The notes under the pieces: model-generated
The model's database searches: none
The model's input: the letters and a program-made list of their open reading frames with translations, nothing else
What the model was told of the DNA's origin: nothing
Source: Bacteroidales bacterium
Lineage (GTDB): Bacteria; Bacteroidota; Bacteroidia; Bacteroidales; F082
Assembly: GCA_900769945.1 (NCBI GenBank)
Contig: CAAGIO010000028.1
Coordinates: forward strand, 62,001-126,000
Direction of reading: 5' to 3'
DNA length: 64,000 bases
Program-made: the position numbers and the translations under genes
Shown here: piece by piece, positions 8,461 through 15,485 of the stretch
Layout of the letters: each line of letters opens with the position of its first letter
Position numbering within the stretch: position 1 is the stretch's first letter

Positions 8461-8880
8461 ATGATAAACACTGAGATAGAAATTATTTTAAAGAAAAAAG
8501 GTGTTAAACCTACATCGAACCGCCTTCTTGTTATGAAGGAGTTGCTAAAGGCTACACACCCGCTTAGTCTTGCTAATTTGGAGAGTTCGTTGGGTTATTC
8601 CATGGATAAGGCGAGCATTTTCAGGGTGCTTGAGCTTTTCAGCGAGAAAAATGTTGTTAATGTGATAGAAGATGGCAGCCGTTCGTTCAAATATGAGTTG
8701 TATAATGAAGGCGCACAAACTGCTTTTGACCAACATGTGCATTTCTATTGTGAAAAGTGTAAGGAGATTTCATGCTTTGAGTCGGTTCGAGTGCCTTTGA
8801 TAAGCATTCCTGATGGATATTCTCCCCGTTCGGTAAACTATGTTATTAAAGGACTATGTCCGAAATGTTCAAAACGTTGA
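8461..8880 (+). CDS. Fur-family metal/peroxide-responsive transcriptional repressor
   Basis: A 139-residue protein with the Fur fold: an N-terminal winged helix (residues about 10-80, motif KPTSNRLLVMKELL) and a dimerisation domain with histidines (FDQHVHFYC). Two CxxC pairs, Cys97/Cys100 and Cys133/Cys136, should hold a structural zinc ion. The group includes Fur (Fe), Zur (Zn), PerR and Nur; nothing in the sequence decides which. It is a single-gene unit, with a long leader carrying two promoter candidates and a terminator shared with rpsU. Confidence 0.88.
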   Translation: MINTEIEIILKKKGVKPTSNRLLVMKELLKATHPLSLANLESSLGYSMDKASIFRVLELFSEKNVVNVIEDGSRSFKYELYNEGAQTAFDQHVHFYCEKCKEISCFESVRVPLISIPDGYSPRSVNYVIKGLCPKCSKR

Positions 8881-8930
8881 TAATCAAATGATATTGATAG
8901 GGTAGAGGATAAGTGCTATATGAAAAAAAA

Positions 8931-8957
8931 CGCCCATGTGATATGGGCGTTTTTTTT
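8931..8957. terminator. Bidirectional intrinsic terminator between the Fur gene and rpsU
   Basis: A perfect 7-bp GC-rich stem (8931-8937 and 8943-8949, loop 8938-8942) is flanked by an A run on the left (8923-8930) and a T run on the right (8949-8957). It can therefore end both the Fur transcript (plus) and the rpsU transcript (minus). Confidence 0.85.
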
Positions 8958-8987
8958 GATAATATTCTTGTACTAAGTGCGCACTGA

Positions 8988-9185
8988 TTAGTTGTTCTCC
9001 TCAGCTTGACGAAGTTTCTGAACGTAGATAGCTTTCTGTAAAGCCTCACGTTTGATAACTGATGGTTTTGTAAATTTCTGGCGATTACGTAATTCTTTTA
9101 CAACACCAGTTTTCTCATACTTTCTCTTGTAGCGTTTAAGAGCGCGCTCAATGCTTTCACCGTCTTTTACAGGAATAATAATCAT
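8988..9185 (-). CDS. rpsU: 30S ribosomal protein S21
   Basis: A 65-residue basic protein beginning MIIIPVKDGESIERALKRYK, the standard S21 N-terminus, followed by the KRKYEKTGVVKELRNR helix. S21 is a small-subunit protein near the anti-Shine-Dalgarno end of 16S rRNA; in Bacteroidetes it helps occlude that sequence, which fits the weak use of Shine-Dalgarno sites in this genome. Promoter at 9243-9272. Confidence 0.95.
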   Translation of the reverse strand: MIIIPVKDGESIERALKRYKRKYEKTGVVKELRNRQKFTKPSVIKREALQKAIYVQKLRQAEENN

Positions 9186-9242
9186 TTTTAATACTCTCTC
9201 TTTCTTTTAAAGTTTAACTTAAATACCATAAAAACGTGACTG

Positions 9243-9272
9243 CAAAAATACTATTAATTCTAACACAGTCAA
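9243..9272 (-). promoter_or_regulatory. rpsU promoter
   Basis: Minus strand TATTTTTG (9243-9250) with TTG at 9270-9272, a 19-base spacer, which is a full Bacteroidetes promoter. Confidence 0.7.
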
Positions 9273-9282
9273 CATTTTTTTA

Positions 9283-11514
9283 TTAATTTTCTTCATTGAG
9301 AAGGTGTTTGAACAAGAAGTTGTTAATTTTTGTGAAAAGGTGCATTCTTGTTTCTCCATCTCCATATTCTTCATAACCGCCGTAGATGCCATGGTTTTTG
9401 TTAGGATAGATCATGAGATCGAACTGTACGTTGTTGGCAATCATTGATTTAATGAGCTCCATTGCGTTCTGGTAGTGAACGTTGTCATCGCCGCTGCCAT
9501 GGCAGAGGAGGTAGTTGCCCTTTATCATTTCTGTATGGAATACAGGTGAGTTGGAGTCGTAGCCTGTAGGATTTTCCTGAGGTGTGCGCATGTATCTTTC
9601 GGTATAGATGTTGTCATAGTATCTCCAGTTTGTCACTGGTGCCACTGACACTGCCGTGCTTATGACGTCTGCGCCTTTGGTGATGCCGTTGGCTGCCATG
9701 AATCCACCGTAGCTCCAGCCATAAATAGCGATATTCTCTGCATCTACGTATGGTTGTTTCGCCATATATTTTGCGAGTGTTATCATGTCTTCTGTCTCGT
9801 ATTTGCCGAGTTCGAGATAAGTCATCTTCTTAAACTCCTGACCTTGCGCGCCGCTACCTCTATTATTAATAGAGACGCTAATGATGCCGTGTTGTGCGAG
9901 AATCTGCATCCAGCTCCAATCGCTATGTCCCCATTGGTTCATAACAGTTTGGTGCCCAGGACCGCCATAAACGTAAATCAAGACCGGATATTTCTTGCTC
10001 GGGTCGAAGTCGGGAGGAAGAATCTGCCAACCGTCAATCTCAACGTTGGTGCCGTCAGGCAATACGAAAGCAGGGTCGTTTATCTTGATGAGCTGTTTGT
10101 CGCTAACATTATATTCCTTCATCTTCTCTACGAACTCGTGGTTGTCCTCAAGCATCCTGACCATCTTTCCCTGATTGTTATATAGGGCGTATTGGTAAGG
10201 CTGTGTCACTGTTGAGTTAGTGTTGATTAAATATTTGAAGTTGTTGTTGAATCTTGCATTGTTTGTGCCTTCTTTTCCAATAATCTCCCTTACTTGTCCC
10301 TTGAGGTTGACGGCGTAAATCTGTCTCTCGATAGGTGAATTCTTTGCTGCTTGGAAATAAACTTCCTTGCCGTCGAATCCGTAAATCTTAGTCACGTCCC
10401 ACTCTCCAGAAGTAAGAGGCTTGCATTCTTGTCCATTGAGAGAGCAGATGTAGATGTGGTTATAGCCCGATTTCTCGCTTGTCATAATGAAGCGTTTCCC
10501 GTCTTTAAGGAACTCCCAATCGTCGGTGATATCTATATAATAAGGGTTCTCCTCATCGTAAAACACTGTCGTTTCGCCTGTTTCGGCATTGGCAGCAAGA
10601 ATCTCAAGATGGTTCTGGTGACGGTTAAGTCTTTGAATTGCAAGGATATTCGCATCGTTGGTCCATTTCATTCTTGGGAGATAGATGTCGGTCTCTTCAC
10701 CAGTATTCATCATTATGGTCTTCCCTGACTCAACGTTATATACCATGACGCTGACAATAGAGTTGTCTTCTCCTGCTTTTGGATATTTAAAGCTGTACCA
10801 ATCCGGATAGAGACCTCTAAATTCTTCCATCTCGAACTCTCTTACTTTTGACTCATCGAATTTATAATATGCTATCTTCTTGCTGTCGGGCGACCAGAAG
10901 AAGCCTTGTGCGAATCCGAACTCTTCCTCATAAACCCAGTCCGGAGCACCGTTGATGATATGGTTATACAAACCGTCCTCGGTGAATTGGGTCTCCTCCC
11001 ATGTCGTCAAATCGGTGATATACAAGTTGTTGTCACGCATAAATGCTATTTTTGACGCATCAGGAGAGAATGTTGCGAGCCTTTGTCCGCCATTGGGTGA
11101 GAGCGGCTTTAATGATTTTGTGGCGAAATCATAAACGAAGTAATCAGCAGTGAATGAGTGACGATATATATAATTCACATTGGTCACAAAAAGAGCCTTG
11201 CTCTCGTCTTCACTTAACTGAAAGTCATAGGCGCGGATTGGCAGGGTGTCGCCTTCAGGAATAAGCTCGCTAAAACTGAACTGAGTGTTCACCTTTTTGC
11301 CGGTCTTGTAACTGTAAATGTTAAACTCTCCGTTCTCAATAGTGCCATAAGTTGTGCCATCTTTCATCGGATTCATGCCCCTGACACCTTTTACTCGGAA
11401 TGTAGAACGCTCGTAGATGTCGGCAAGTTCAAAGTTTTTCTTTTGCTGTGCAAAAGAGCTTATGTTGGCTACTAAAGCTAACATAATGATTAACAGACAT
11501 TTAATTTTCATCAT
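9283..11514 (-). CDS. Dipeptidyl peptidase IV (S9B prolyl oligopeptidase family)
   Basis: A 743-residue secreted serine peptidase. Starting at the Met-Met at 11514/11511 gives a good signal peptide (MKIKCLLIIMLALVANIS SFAQ); 15 further in-frame codons upstream overlap the promoter and are unlikely. An eight-bladed propeller (DPPIV N-terminal domain, about 60-470) is followed by an alpha/beta hydrolase domain with the nucleophile motif GWSYGG (Ser about 601), Asp in GSGDDNVHY (about 675) and His in NKNHGIYG (about 708). The substrate-binding Glu pair is visible as YEEEFG. The family removes X-Pro/X-Ala dipeptides from peptide N-termini; in Bacteroidales it supports growth on proteins. Probably periplasmic or surface-associated. 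Confidence 0.95.
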   Translation of the reverse strand: MMKIKCLLIIMLALVANISSFAQQKKNFELADIYERSTFRVKGVRGMNPMKDGTTYGTIENGEFNIYSYKTGKKVNTQFSFSELIPEGDTLPIRAYDFQLSEDESKALFVTNVNYIYRHSFTADYFVYDFATKSLKPLSPNGGQRLATFSPDASKIAFMRDNNLYITDLTTWEETQFTEDGLYNHIINGAPDWVYEEEFGFAQGFFWSPDSKKIAYYKFDESKVREFEMEEFRGLYPDWYSFKYPKAGEDNSIVSVMVYNVESGKTIMMNTGEETDIYLPRMKWTNDANILAIQRLNRHQNHLEILAANAETGETTVFYDEENPYYIDITDDWEFLKDGKRFIMTSEKSGYNHIYICSLNGQECKPLTSGEWDVTKIYGFDGKEVYFQAAKNSPIERQIYAVNLKGQVREIIGKEGTNNARFNNNFKYLINTNSTVTQPYQYALYNNQGKMVRMLEDNHEFVEKMKEYNVSDKQLIKINDPAFVLPDGTNVEIDGWQILPPDFDPSKKYPVLIYVYGGPGHQTVMNQWGHSDWSWMQILAQHGIISVSINNRGSGAQGQEFKKMTYLELGKYETEDMITLAKYMAKQPYVDAENIAIYGWSYGGFMAANGITKGADVISTAVSVAPVTNWRYYDNIYTERYMRTPQENPTGYDSNSPVFHTEMIKGNYLLCHGSGDDNVHYQNAMELIKSMIANNVQFDLMIYPNKNHGIYGGYEEYGDGETRMHLFTKINNFLFKHLLNEEN

Positions 11515-11535
11515 GATGTTATAGTTTTGAAAATT

Positions 11536-11543
11536 CAAAAATA
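11536..11543 (-). promoter_or_regulatory. -7 promoter element of the dipeptidyl peptidase gene
   Basis: Minus strand TATTTTTG, 21 bases before the Met-Met start. It overlaps the region between this gene and the divergent tRNA-Val operon promoter. Confidence 0.5.
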
Positions 11544-11566
11544 ATAAAAAAAAGTTCAAAAAAAAG

Positions 11567-11597
11567 TTTGTACGTATAAAAAATTGTTGTACTTTTG
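11567..11597 (+). promoter_or_regulatory. Promoter of the tRNA-Val pair
   Basis: TTTG at 11567-11570, a 19-base spacer and TACTTTTG at 11590-11597, an excellent match to the Bacteroidetes sigma-ABfr consensus. The tRNA starts 12 bases later. Confidence 0.75.
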
Positions 11598-11608
11598 CAC
11601 TCGCAATC

Positions 11609-11683
11609 GGGACGGTAGCTCAGTTGGTTTAGAGCGCATGCTTGACAGGCATGAGGTCACAAGTTCGATCCTTGTTCGCCCCA
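11609..11683 (+). tRNA. tRNA-Val (GAC)
   Basis: A 75-base cloverleaf. The anticodon stem is CATGC/GCATG with loop TTGACAG, so the anticodon is GAC (codons GUC/GUU). The T arm is ACAAG/TTCGATC/CTTGT. The acceptor stem GGGACGG/TCGCCCC has an A4-C69 mismatch and a G-U at 7-66. No CCA is encoded. Confidence 0.9.
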
Positions 11684-11690
11684 CAAAATT

Positions 11691-11712
11691 ACGCCGAAGG
11701 GCGTTTTTTTTT
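11691..11712 (+). terminator. Intrinsic terminator or processing hairpin between the two tRNA-Val genes
   Basis: A 5-bp stem ACGCC/GGCGT with loop GAAG (11691-11704) is followed by a T run. It could lower expression of the second tRNA relative to the first. Confidence 0.65.
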
Positions 11713-11724
11713 ACACAAGGTGTT

Positions 11725-11799
11725 GGGTCGTTAGCCCAGTTGGTTTAGAGCGCTGCCTTCACACGGCAGAGGTCACTGGTTCGAGTCCAGTACGACCCA
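11725..11799 (+). tRNA. tRNA-Val (CAC)
   Basis: A 75-base cloverleaf with acceptor GGGTCGT/ACGACCC, anticodon stem CTGCC/GGCAG, loop TTCACAC (anticodon CAC, codon GUG) and T arm ACTGG/TTCGAGT/CCAGT. The D stem starts GCCC rather than GCTC, leaving one C-A mismatch. No CCA is encoded. Confidence 0.9.
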
Positions 11800-11811
11800 C
11801 ATAACACAAGG

Positions 11812-11844
11812 TCCTATGTATCAACGAGATATGTAGGATTTTTT
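11812..11844 (+). terminator. Intrinsic terminator after the tRNA-Val pair
   Basis: A 9-bp stem (11812-11820 with 11830-11838, two G-U pairs) is followed by a T run (11839-11844). Confidence 0.75.
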
Positions 11845-12348
11845 ATTTCAAACACCGTCAAAATTCTTTTCGCCCCCTCACACACAGCCTTGATTTCTGT
11901 TTCTACCCATACAGTTAGGCTTCCTCGCCCATTTCATCTGGTTGACGACATCATCTCGATAGTGAAGGCAATTTTATTTAAGAAGATATTGTCGGAATGC
12001 GTGCCTTATATTAATAAGGTGTCAATTCGCAGAAAGTTTGTACGAAGAAGCTCTGTTGACGTGTTTGAATGATGATATTTGTTTATATATGTTCGAGTGG
12101 CTTCATAATCAGGATTCAACATATTTTATTTCAATAAGTATTACTGTCCTCCAAACAAGAAAGAGGTGCGACCAACTTCATGATAGTCATAGGTCTTGGG
12201 TAGTGTTTTAAAACTCCTTGACGAATGTCGATGCTGCCGGAAACAACTCGACTACTTCGGCAATGGAATCACTTCCTCATTCCCTCTGGCTGTTGGCCGC
12301 ACCCCTCACAGCATCTTGTTTTTACGGACAGTAATGATTATTAAACAG
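11845..12348. other. Gene-free stretch, possible degraded element
   Basis: About 500 bases without a gene I can support. Positions about 12145-12320 are more GC-rich and code-like than the surroundings but carry stop codons in all frames I read. On the minus strand one frame gives uninterrupted fragments such as SIDIRQGVLKHYPRPMT. This may be a decayed gene or insertion-sequence remnant; I cannot identify it. A 60-codon frame at 11890-12072 has no homology signal or promoter. Confidence 0.3.
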
Positions 12349-15219
12349 TTATTGTTTTACGAATTTTGAAGTCTTCCTTCCTTCTTTACTCTCAAACACA
12401 ATGAAATACAGCCCTGATTGTAAGTCTGTTACGTTGATTGTTGAGGAGTTAGGAATGCCTTGAATTACTTTTTCCCCTGAAAGATTGAAGATTGTGTAAG
12501 ATTCGATATTGTCGGATGACATAACGACCATGTAGTCTCTCGCAGGGTTTGGATAAAGTTCAATGTTAGTCTCAGCAAGTTCCTTTGTAAAAGTTGTATC
12601 ATTTGCAAAGAAGTTGTCAAGGCAGAAATAAGAAGGTGTGAGCATACCCCACTCATTATATTTAGAGGATTCTAATCCGAAGGAGATAGATGCCACAGAG
12701 CCGAGTCCGCTAAGGTCGAACCACTCCCATGAGTTAATTACATAGTCGGAGGTGTTGTCGTCGAAACGGAAGTCGGCGAGATAGAATATTGCTGTGTCGG
12801 TTACGATATTATCGGCATTTCTTCCGACGGCATAGACATAAAGGAAATCGGGGTCGTTGCCTGATTCTCCGCCGAAAGGTGTTGTCATGAAATCTCCGTC
12901 TGTTACCGATTGGTACGTCCAGAGGTTGTTTGTCACGAAGCAGCCCGACACCTCGTGTTCGCTACCGTCGGCTGCGCTCACTGTTGTCTCGCATCCGTAT
13001 GTGTAAGCCACGGCATACTTCTCTGAGCCTGCATAGCCGCCGCCTGTGACAGCGGTGTATTGTGCGTCCATTCCAGAAACGCTCATATCGCTACGGTTCG
13101 ATGCTGTGAAGCCGCCCCAAAATGTCGGGTCGTAGTAGTTTGTGAAAAGCCATGAGCTGCTGACCATGGAGTTATAGCCGTTTTGAGGTTGCCAGATGCC
13201 GTCGCTCGAAAGCGGCACGTCCTCGAATGTTGCTGTCTCCATTTCTATTGTCACCGCAATGCCAGATACGTTGACAAACATATCAACATGTTTGCCGTTA
13301 CTTGTCGCCCTTATCACAAGATGCTCATTATCAAATGATTCGATGGTGTTCCTGCTTGCTGTCAGCGTCTTGTCCTCGATGATGGCGGTGATAACGTCAG
13401 GCACTGTCTCTAACGATAAGACCATCATCTCATTATTGTTGTCTGGGTCATCGAAAGTGTTAGAAAGGTCGAACTCCATCGTTTGTGGGAATGCTTCAAA
13501 AATAATGGGTTCCAATTGGTTGGCAACAACAGGTGGCTGGTCCTCGACACGACATTCCACAACGAAAGATGTCTCTACAGCTTGTCCGTTACTTGTCGCC
13601 CTCAGCATTATTGTTGACGCGCCTTCTTCGTTCAAGAGCCTTGTGATTGATAGCATCTTGCCATCAAGGACTGCAGAGACAAGGCTGTTGTTTGAGATGG
13701 ACACCACCTCAATAACGATGTTTTCGTCCGGGTCGTCGGGGTCGGTGAATGTGTTCTCGAGATTCAGCGAAATGTTTGAAGGGAAATCCTCAAATATCAC
13801 GTTATCAATTGCTTGGGCGACTATCGGGGGCAGGTCTTGACCCATAGAGTATTCATCGGCACCAGCGCATGTGTTTGCGTTTCTCTGCTCGCCATCAATG
13901 TCGTTTGGAACAAAAGAGAGCAGGTTGTTAATAGTTAGTCCTTCCGAAGTGGTGATGTGTAAATCGGTTGCTGACACGAAGGAAGGAGTGCATAATGAAG
14001 TGTTTGCGTCAAAGCCTGTCGCTGAGTTCCAATCGTTTAGGGTGGAATATTCTGTAGAAACAAATTTGCCAACCTTGCAGCTTCCGCTCATGGATATTCT
14101 GTTGAAATCGCATGTCCTGCCTTCGATGTTTGCTTTCTTTACATAGAAAATATATCCTCCAGCCTCATTAACAAACAGGTTGTTAACGATATTAACATTA
14201 TTAAACGAGTCTTCGAGGAAGAGGGCAGAGCCGGAACCGTTGCCAACGAGGAGCGCGGTGTTATGTGCGAAGTCAACGTAAGTGCCGTTGTTGTCCGATA
14301 AGTCGTAACAATAGTTCAAGCTGGCATTTGAGTTGATTCTCACCATGTTATTCCTCACGATGAAGTGGTTCTCTTCGGTTCCAATCGCAGGACGAAGCTC
14401 TATACCTGTCGCATAACAAGTGTTGTAGTCAATGTTGATGATGTTGTTTTCTACCACACCCGAATAACATCTGAATCCATCGATTGCCTGATAGCCGTTT
14501 TTTAAGTCCTTATTATTATTAATGACGTTGTTCCTCACAATAGGGTTGTCTTGGAAAGTCATATATATGCTTTTCGAATACTGGTTGGTGAAAGAGCAAT
14601 TTTCGATTATTAACCCGTTATCATGGTTGTAGATGTTTTCGCCAGAGAGATAAAGTGCGATGTAACCATTAGTGAATGAACAGTTTAAAAACCTGATGTC
14701 CTCGTCAATGAATGCTGACGAATGGTCATATACGAGTTGTTTGTCGTTATTGTAAGTCTGTTCCGTGACATCAATTCCGATAAAGGCTACATTGTTGAAA
14801 TAGATGTGGTTGACATTGTTTTCAAAGACCACAAGGTTCCCATAGTTCGATGATGTTGTCTTGATTGTAAGGTTCTCGAAGGAGATGCAGTCGGCATTGT
14901 CGAGTTTTACTGTGGGATTCTGGGTGTATCCGGCATTGCTTGTCAGGATAACTTGTTGGTTGTCTTGTCCTGTACCTCTGAATATCACACGGTTAGATTC
15001 GGAGGCGCCGGTTATCTCGCCTATCACGACGAATTCCTCATACGTTCCGGGAGGCATCTCGATGACAACTTCGCCTGAGACGCCTGACGACATTAGGGCG
15101 GCTACTGCAGAGCCAAAAGACGGGAAATCAGTGTAGGTGCCACTCATACCTTGGGCAAAAGCCACGGTGTTAATCATCAATAACAATGATGATGTTAAAG
15201 TTAAAAATAACTTTTTCAT
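12349..15219 (-). CDS. Large T9SS surface protein: beta-helix, cadherin-like repeats, DUF4465
   Basis: A 956-residue protein exported by Sec (signal MKKLFLTLTSSLLLMINTVAFA) and then by T9SS. Residues about 30-450 are Asn-rich right-handed parallel beta-helix repeats (FENNVNHIYFNNVAF, IVRNNMVRINS). Two cadherin/Ig-like repeats follow (about 465-555 and 560-650, each starting (V/I)(I)FE(D/A)FP and containing TFTDPDDP or TFDDPDNN). A DUF4465-like domain covers about 665-855 (GGYNS..WGGFTASN, YVYAVG, LADFRFDD, YFCLDNF). The last 75 residues form a type A sorting domain (ELYPNPARDYMVV to SKFVKQ). A cobalamin riboswitch lies directly upstream on the same strand, suggesting vitamin B12-dependent expression and a possible role in capturing corrinoids or a B12-related substrate. 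The domain reading is firm; the B12 link is inference from position. Confidence 0.88.
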   Translation of the reverse strand: MKKLFLTLTSSLLLMINTVAFAQGMSGTYTDFPSFGSAVAALMSSGVSGEVVIEMPPGTYEEFVVIGEITGASESNRVIFRGTGQDNQQVILTSNAGYTQNPTVKLDNADCISFENLTIKTTSSNYGNLVVFENNVNHIYFNNVAFIGIDVTEQTYNNDKQLVYDHSSAFIDEDIRFLNCSFTNGYIALYLSGENIYNHDNGLIIENCSFTNQYSKSIYMTFQDNPIVRNNVINNNKDLKNGYQAIDGFRCYSGVVENNIINIDYNTCYATGIELRPAIGTEENHFIVRNNMVRINSNASLNYCYDLSDNNGTYVDFAHNTALLVGNGSGSALFLEDSFNNVNIVNNLFVNEAGGYIFYVKKANIEGRTCDFNRISMSGSCKVGKFVSTEYSTLNDWNSATGFDANTSLCTPSFVSATDLHITTSEGLTINNLLSFVPNDIDGEQRNANTCAGADEYSMGQDLPPIVAQAIDNVIFEDFPSNISLNLENTFTDPDDPDENIVIEVVSISNNSLVSAVLDGKMLSITRLLNEEGASTIMLRATSNGQAVETSFVVECRVEDQPPVVANQLEPIIFEAFPQTMEFDLSNTFDDPDNNNEMMVLSLETVPDVITAIIEDKTLTASRNTIESFDNEHLVIRATSNGKHVDMFVNVSGIAVTIEMETATFEDVPLSSDGIWQPQNGYNSMVSSSWLFTNYYDPTFWGGFTASNRSDMSVSGMDAQYTAVTGGGYAGSEKYAVAYTYGCETTVSAADGSEHEVSGCFVTNNLWTYQSVTDGDFMTTPFGGESGNDPDFLYVYAVGRNADNIVTDTAIFYLADFRFDDNTSDYVINSWEWFDLSGLGSVASISFGLESSKYNEWGMLTPSYFCLDNFFANDTTFTKELAETNIELYPNPARDYMVVMSSDNIESYTIFNLSGEKVIQGIPNSSTINVTDLQSGLYFIVFESKEGRKTSKFVKQ

Positions 15220-15244
15220 AAAAACATTAATAAAAATTAATAAA

Positions 15245-15256
15245 TGCTGTAAGTTC
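15245..15256 (-). promoter_or_regulatory. Anti-aptamer segment of the B12 riboswitch leader
   Basis: Read on the minus strand this is GAACTTACAGCA, the exact reverse complement of the aptamer-core segment TGCTGTAAGTTC at 15413-15424. It ends 25 bases before the start codon of the T9SS protein and is followed by a U-rich run. It is a good candidate for the expression platform, pairing with the core when no ligand is bound. A competing 7-bp pairing with CTGTAGG at 15310-15316 is also possible. Confidence 0.55.
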
Positions 15257-15271
15257 AGGTGGAGGCATCGA

Positions 15272-15279
15272 CAAAAATA
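15272..15279 (-). promoter_or_regulatory. Possible internal -7 element downstream of the riboswitch
   Basis: Minus strand TATTTTTG matches TAnnTTTG, but no TTG/TTTG is seen 18-21 bases upstream. If active it would bypass the riboswitch and start a short leader containing the anti-aptamer segment. Confidence 0.3.
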
Positions 15280-15327
15280 CCCGTTTGCCGGAAGCTCTTA
15301 ATCCCGAAAGCCTACAGTTATTATTTA

Positions 15328-15469
15328 TCATGGCAGGTCTTCTGACTTATTCCAATCTTGCAACCTTCCCATCGTTTTAGGAGCGACAGTGGTATATTTG
15401 CAAGACTATCAAGAACTTACAGCAGCGGGTACTGTTGCCGATTCACACGGCATTCCCTTAACCATTGAT
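15328..15469 (-). ncRNA. Cobalamin (B12) riboswitch aptamer
   Basis: Read on the minus strand, all conserved blocks of the cobalamin riboswitch occur in order. P1 strand ATCAATGG (15462-15469); AAGGGAATGCCG, then GTGAATCGGCAAC and ACCCGCTGCTGTAAG; then CACTGTCGC and GATGGGAAGG; and finally the B12 box AGTCAGAAGACCTGCC (15332-15347), with P1 closed by CCATGAT (15328-15334). A TATTTTTG -7 box (15474-15481) predicts transcription beginning right at P1. The only downstream gene on this strand is the T9SS/DUF4465 protein at 12349-15219. The transporter gene at 15486 lies upstream of it, so it is not controlled. Confidence 0.93.
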
Positions 15470-15473
15470 GCTG

Positions 15474-15481
15474 CAAAAATA
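15474..15481 (-). promoter_or_regulatory. -7 promoter element of the riboswitch transcript
   Basis: Minus strand TATTTTTG, 4 bases before P1 of the aptamer. It overlaps the end of the upstream transporter gene's 3' region, so the riboswitch has its own promoter. Confidence 0.6.
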
Positions 15482-15485
15482 CAAT

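Noticed and set aside
11890..12072. 60-codon open frame after the tRNA-Val pair
   Set aside because: No promoter, no recognisable motif and a biased Val/Ile/Phe composition; likely chance.
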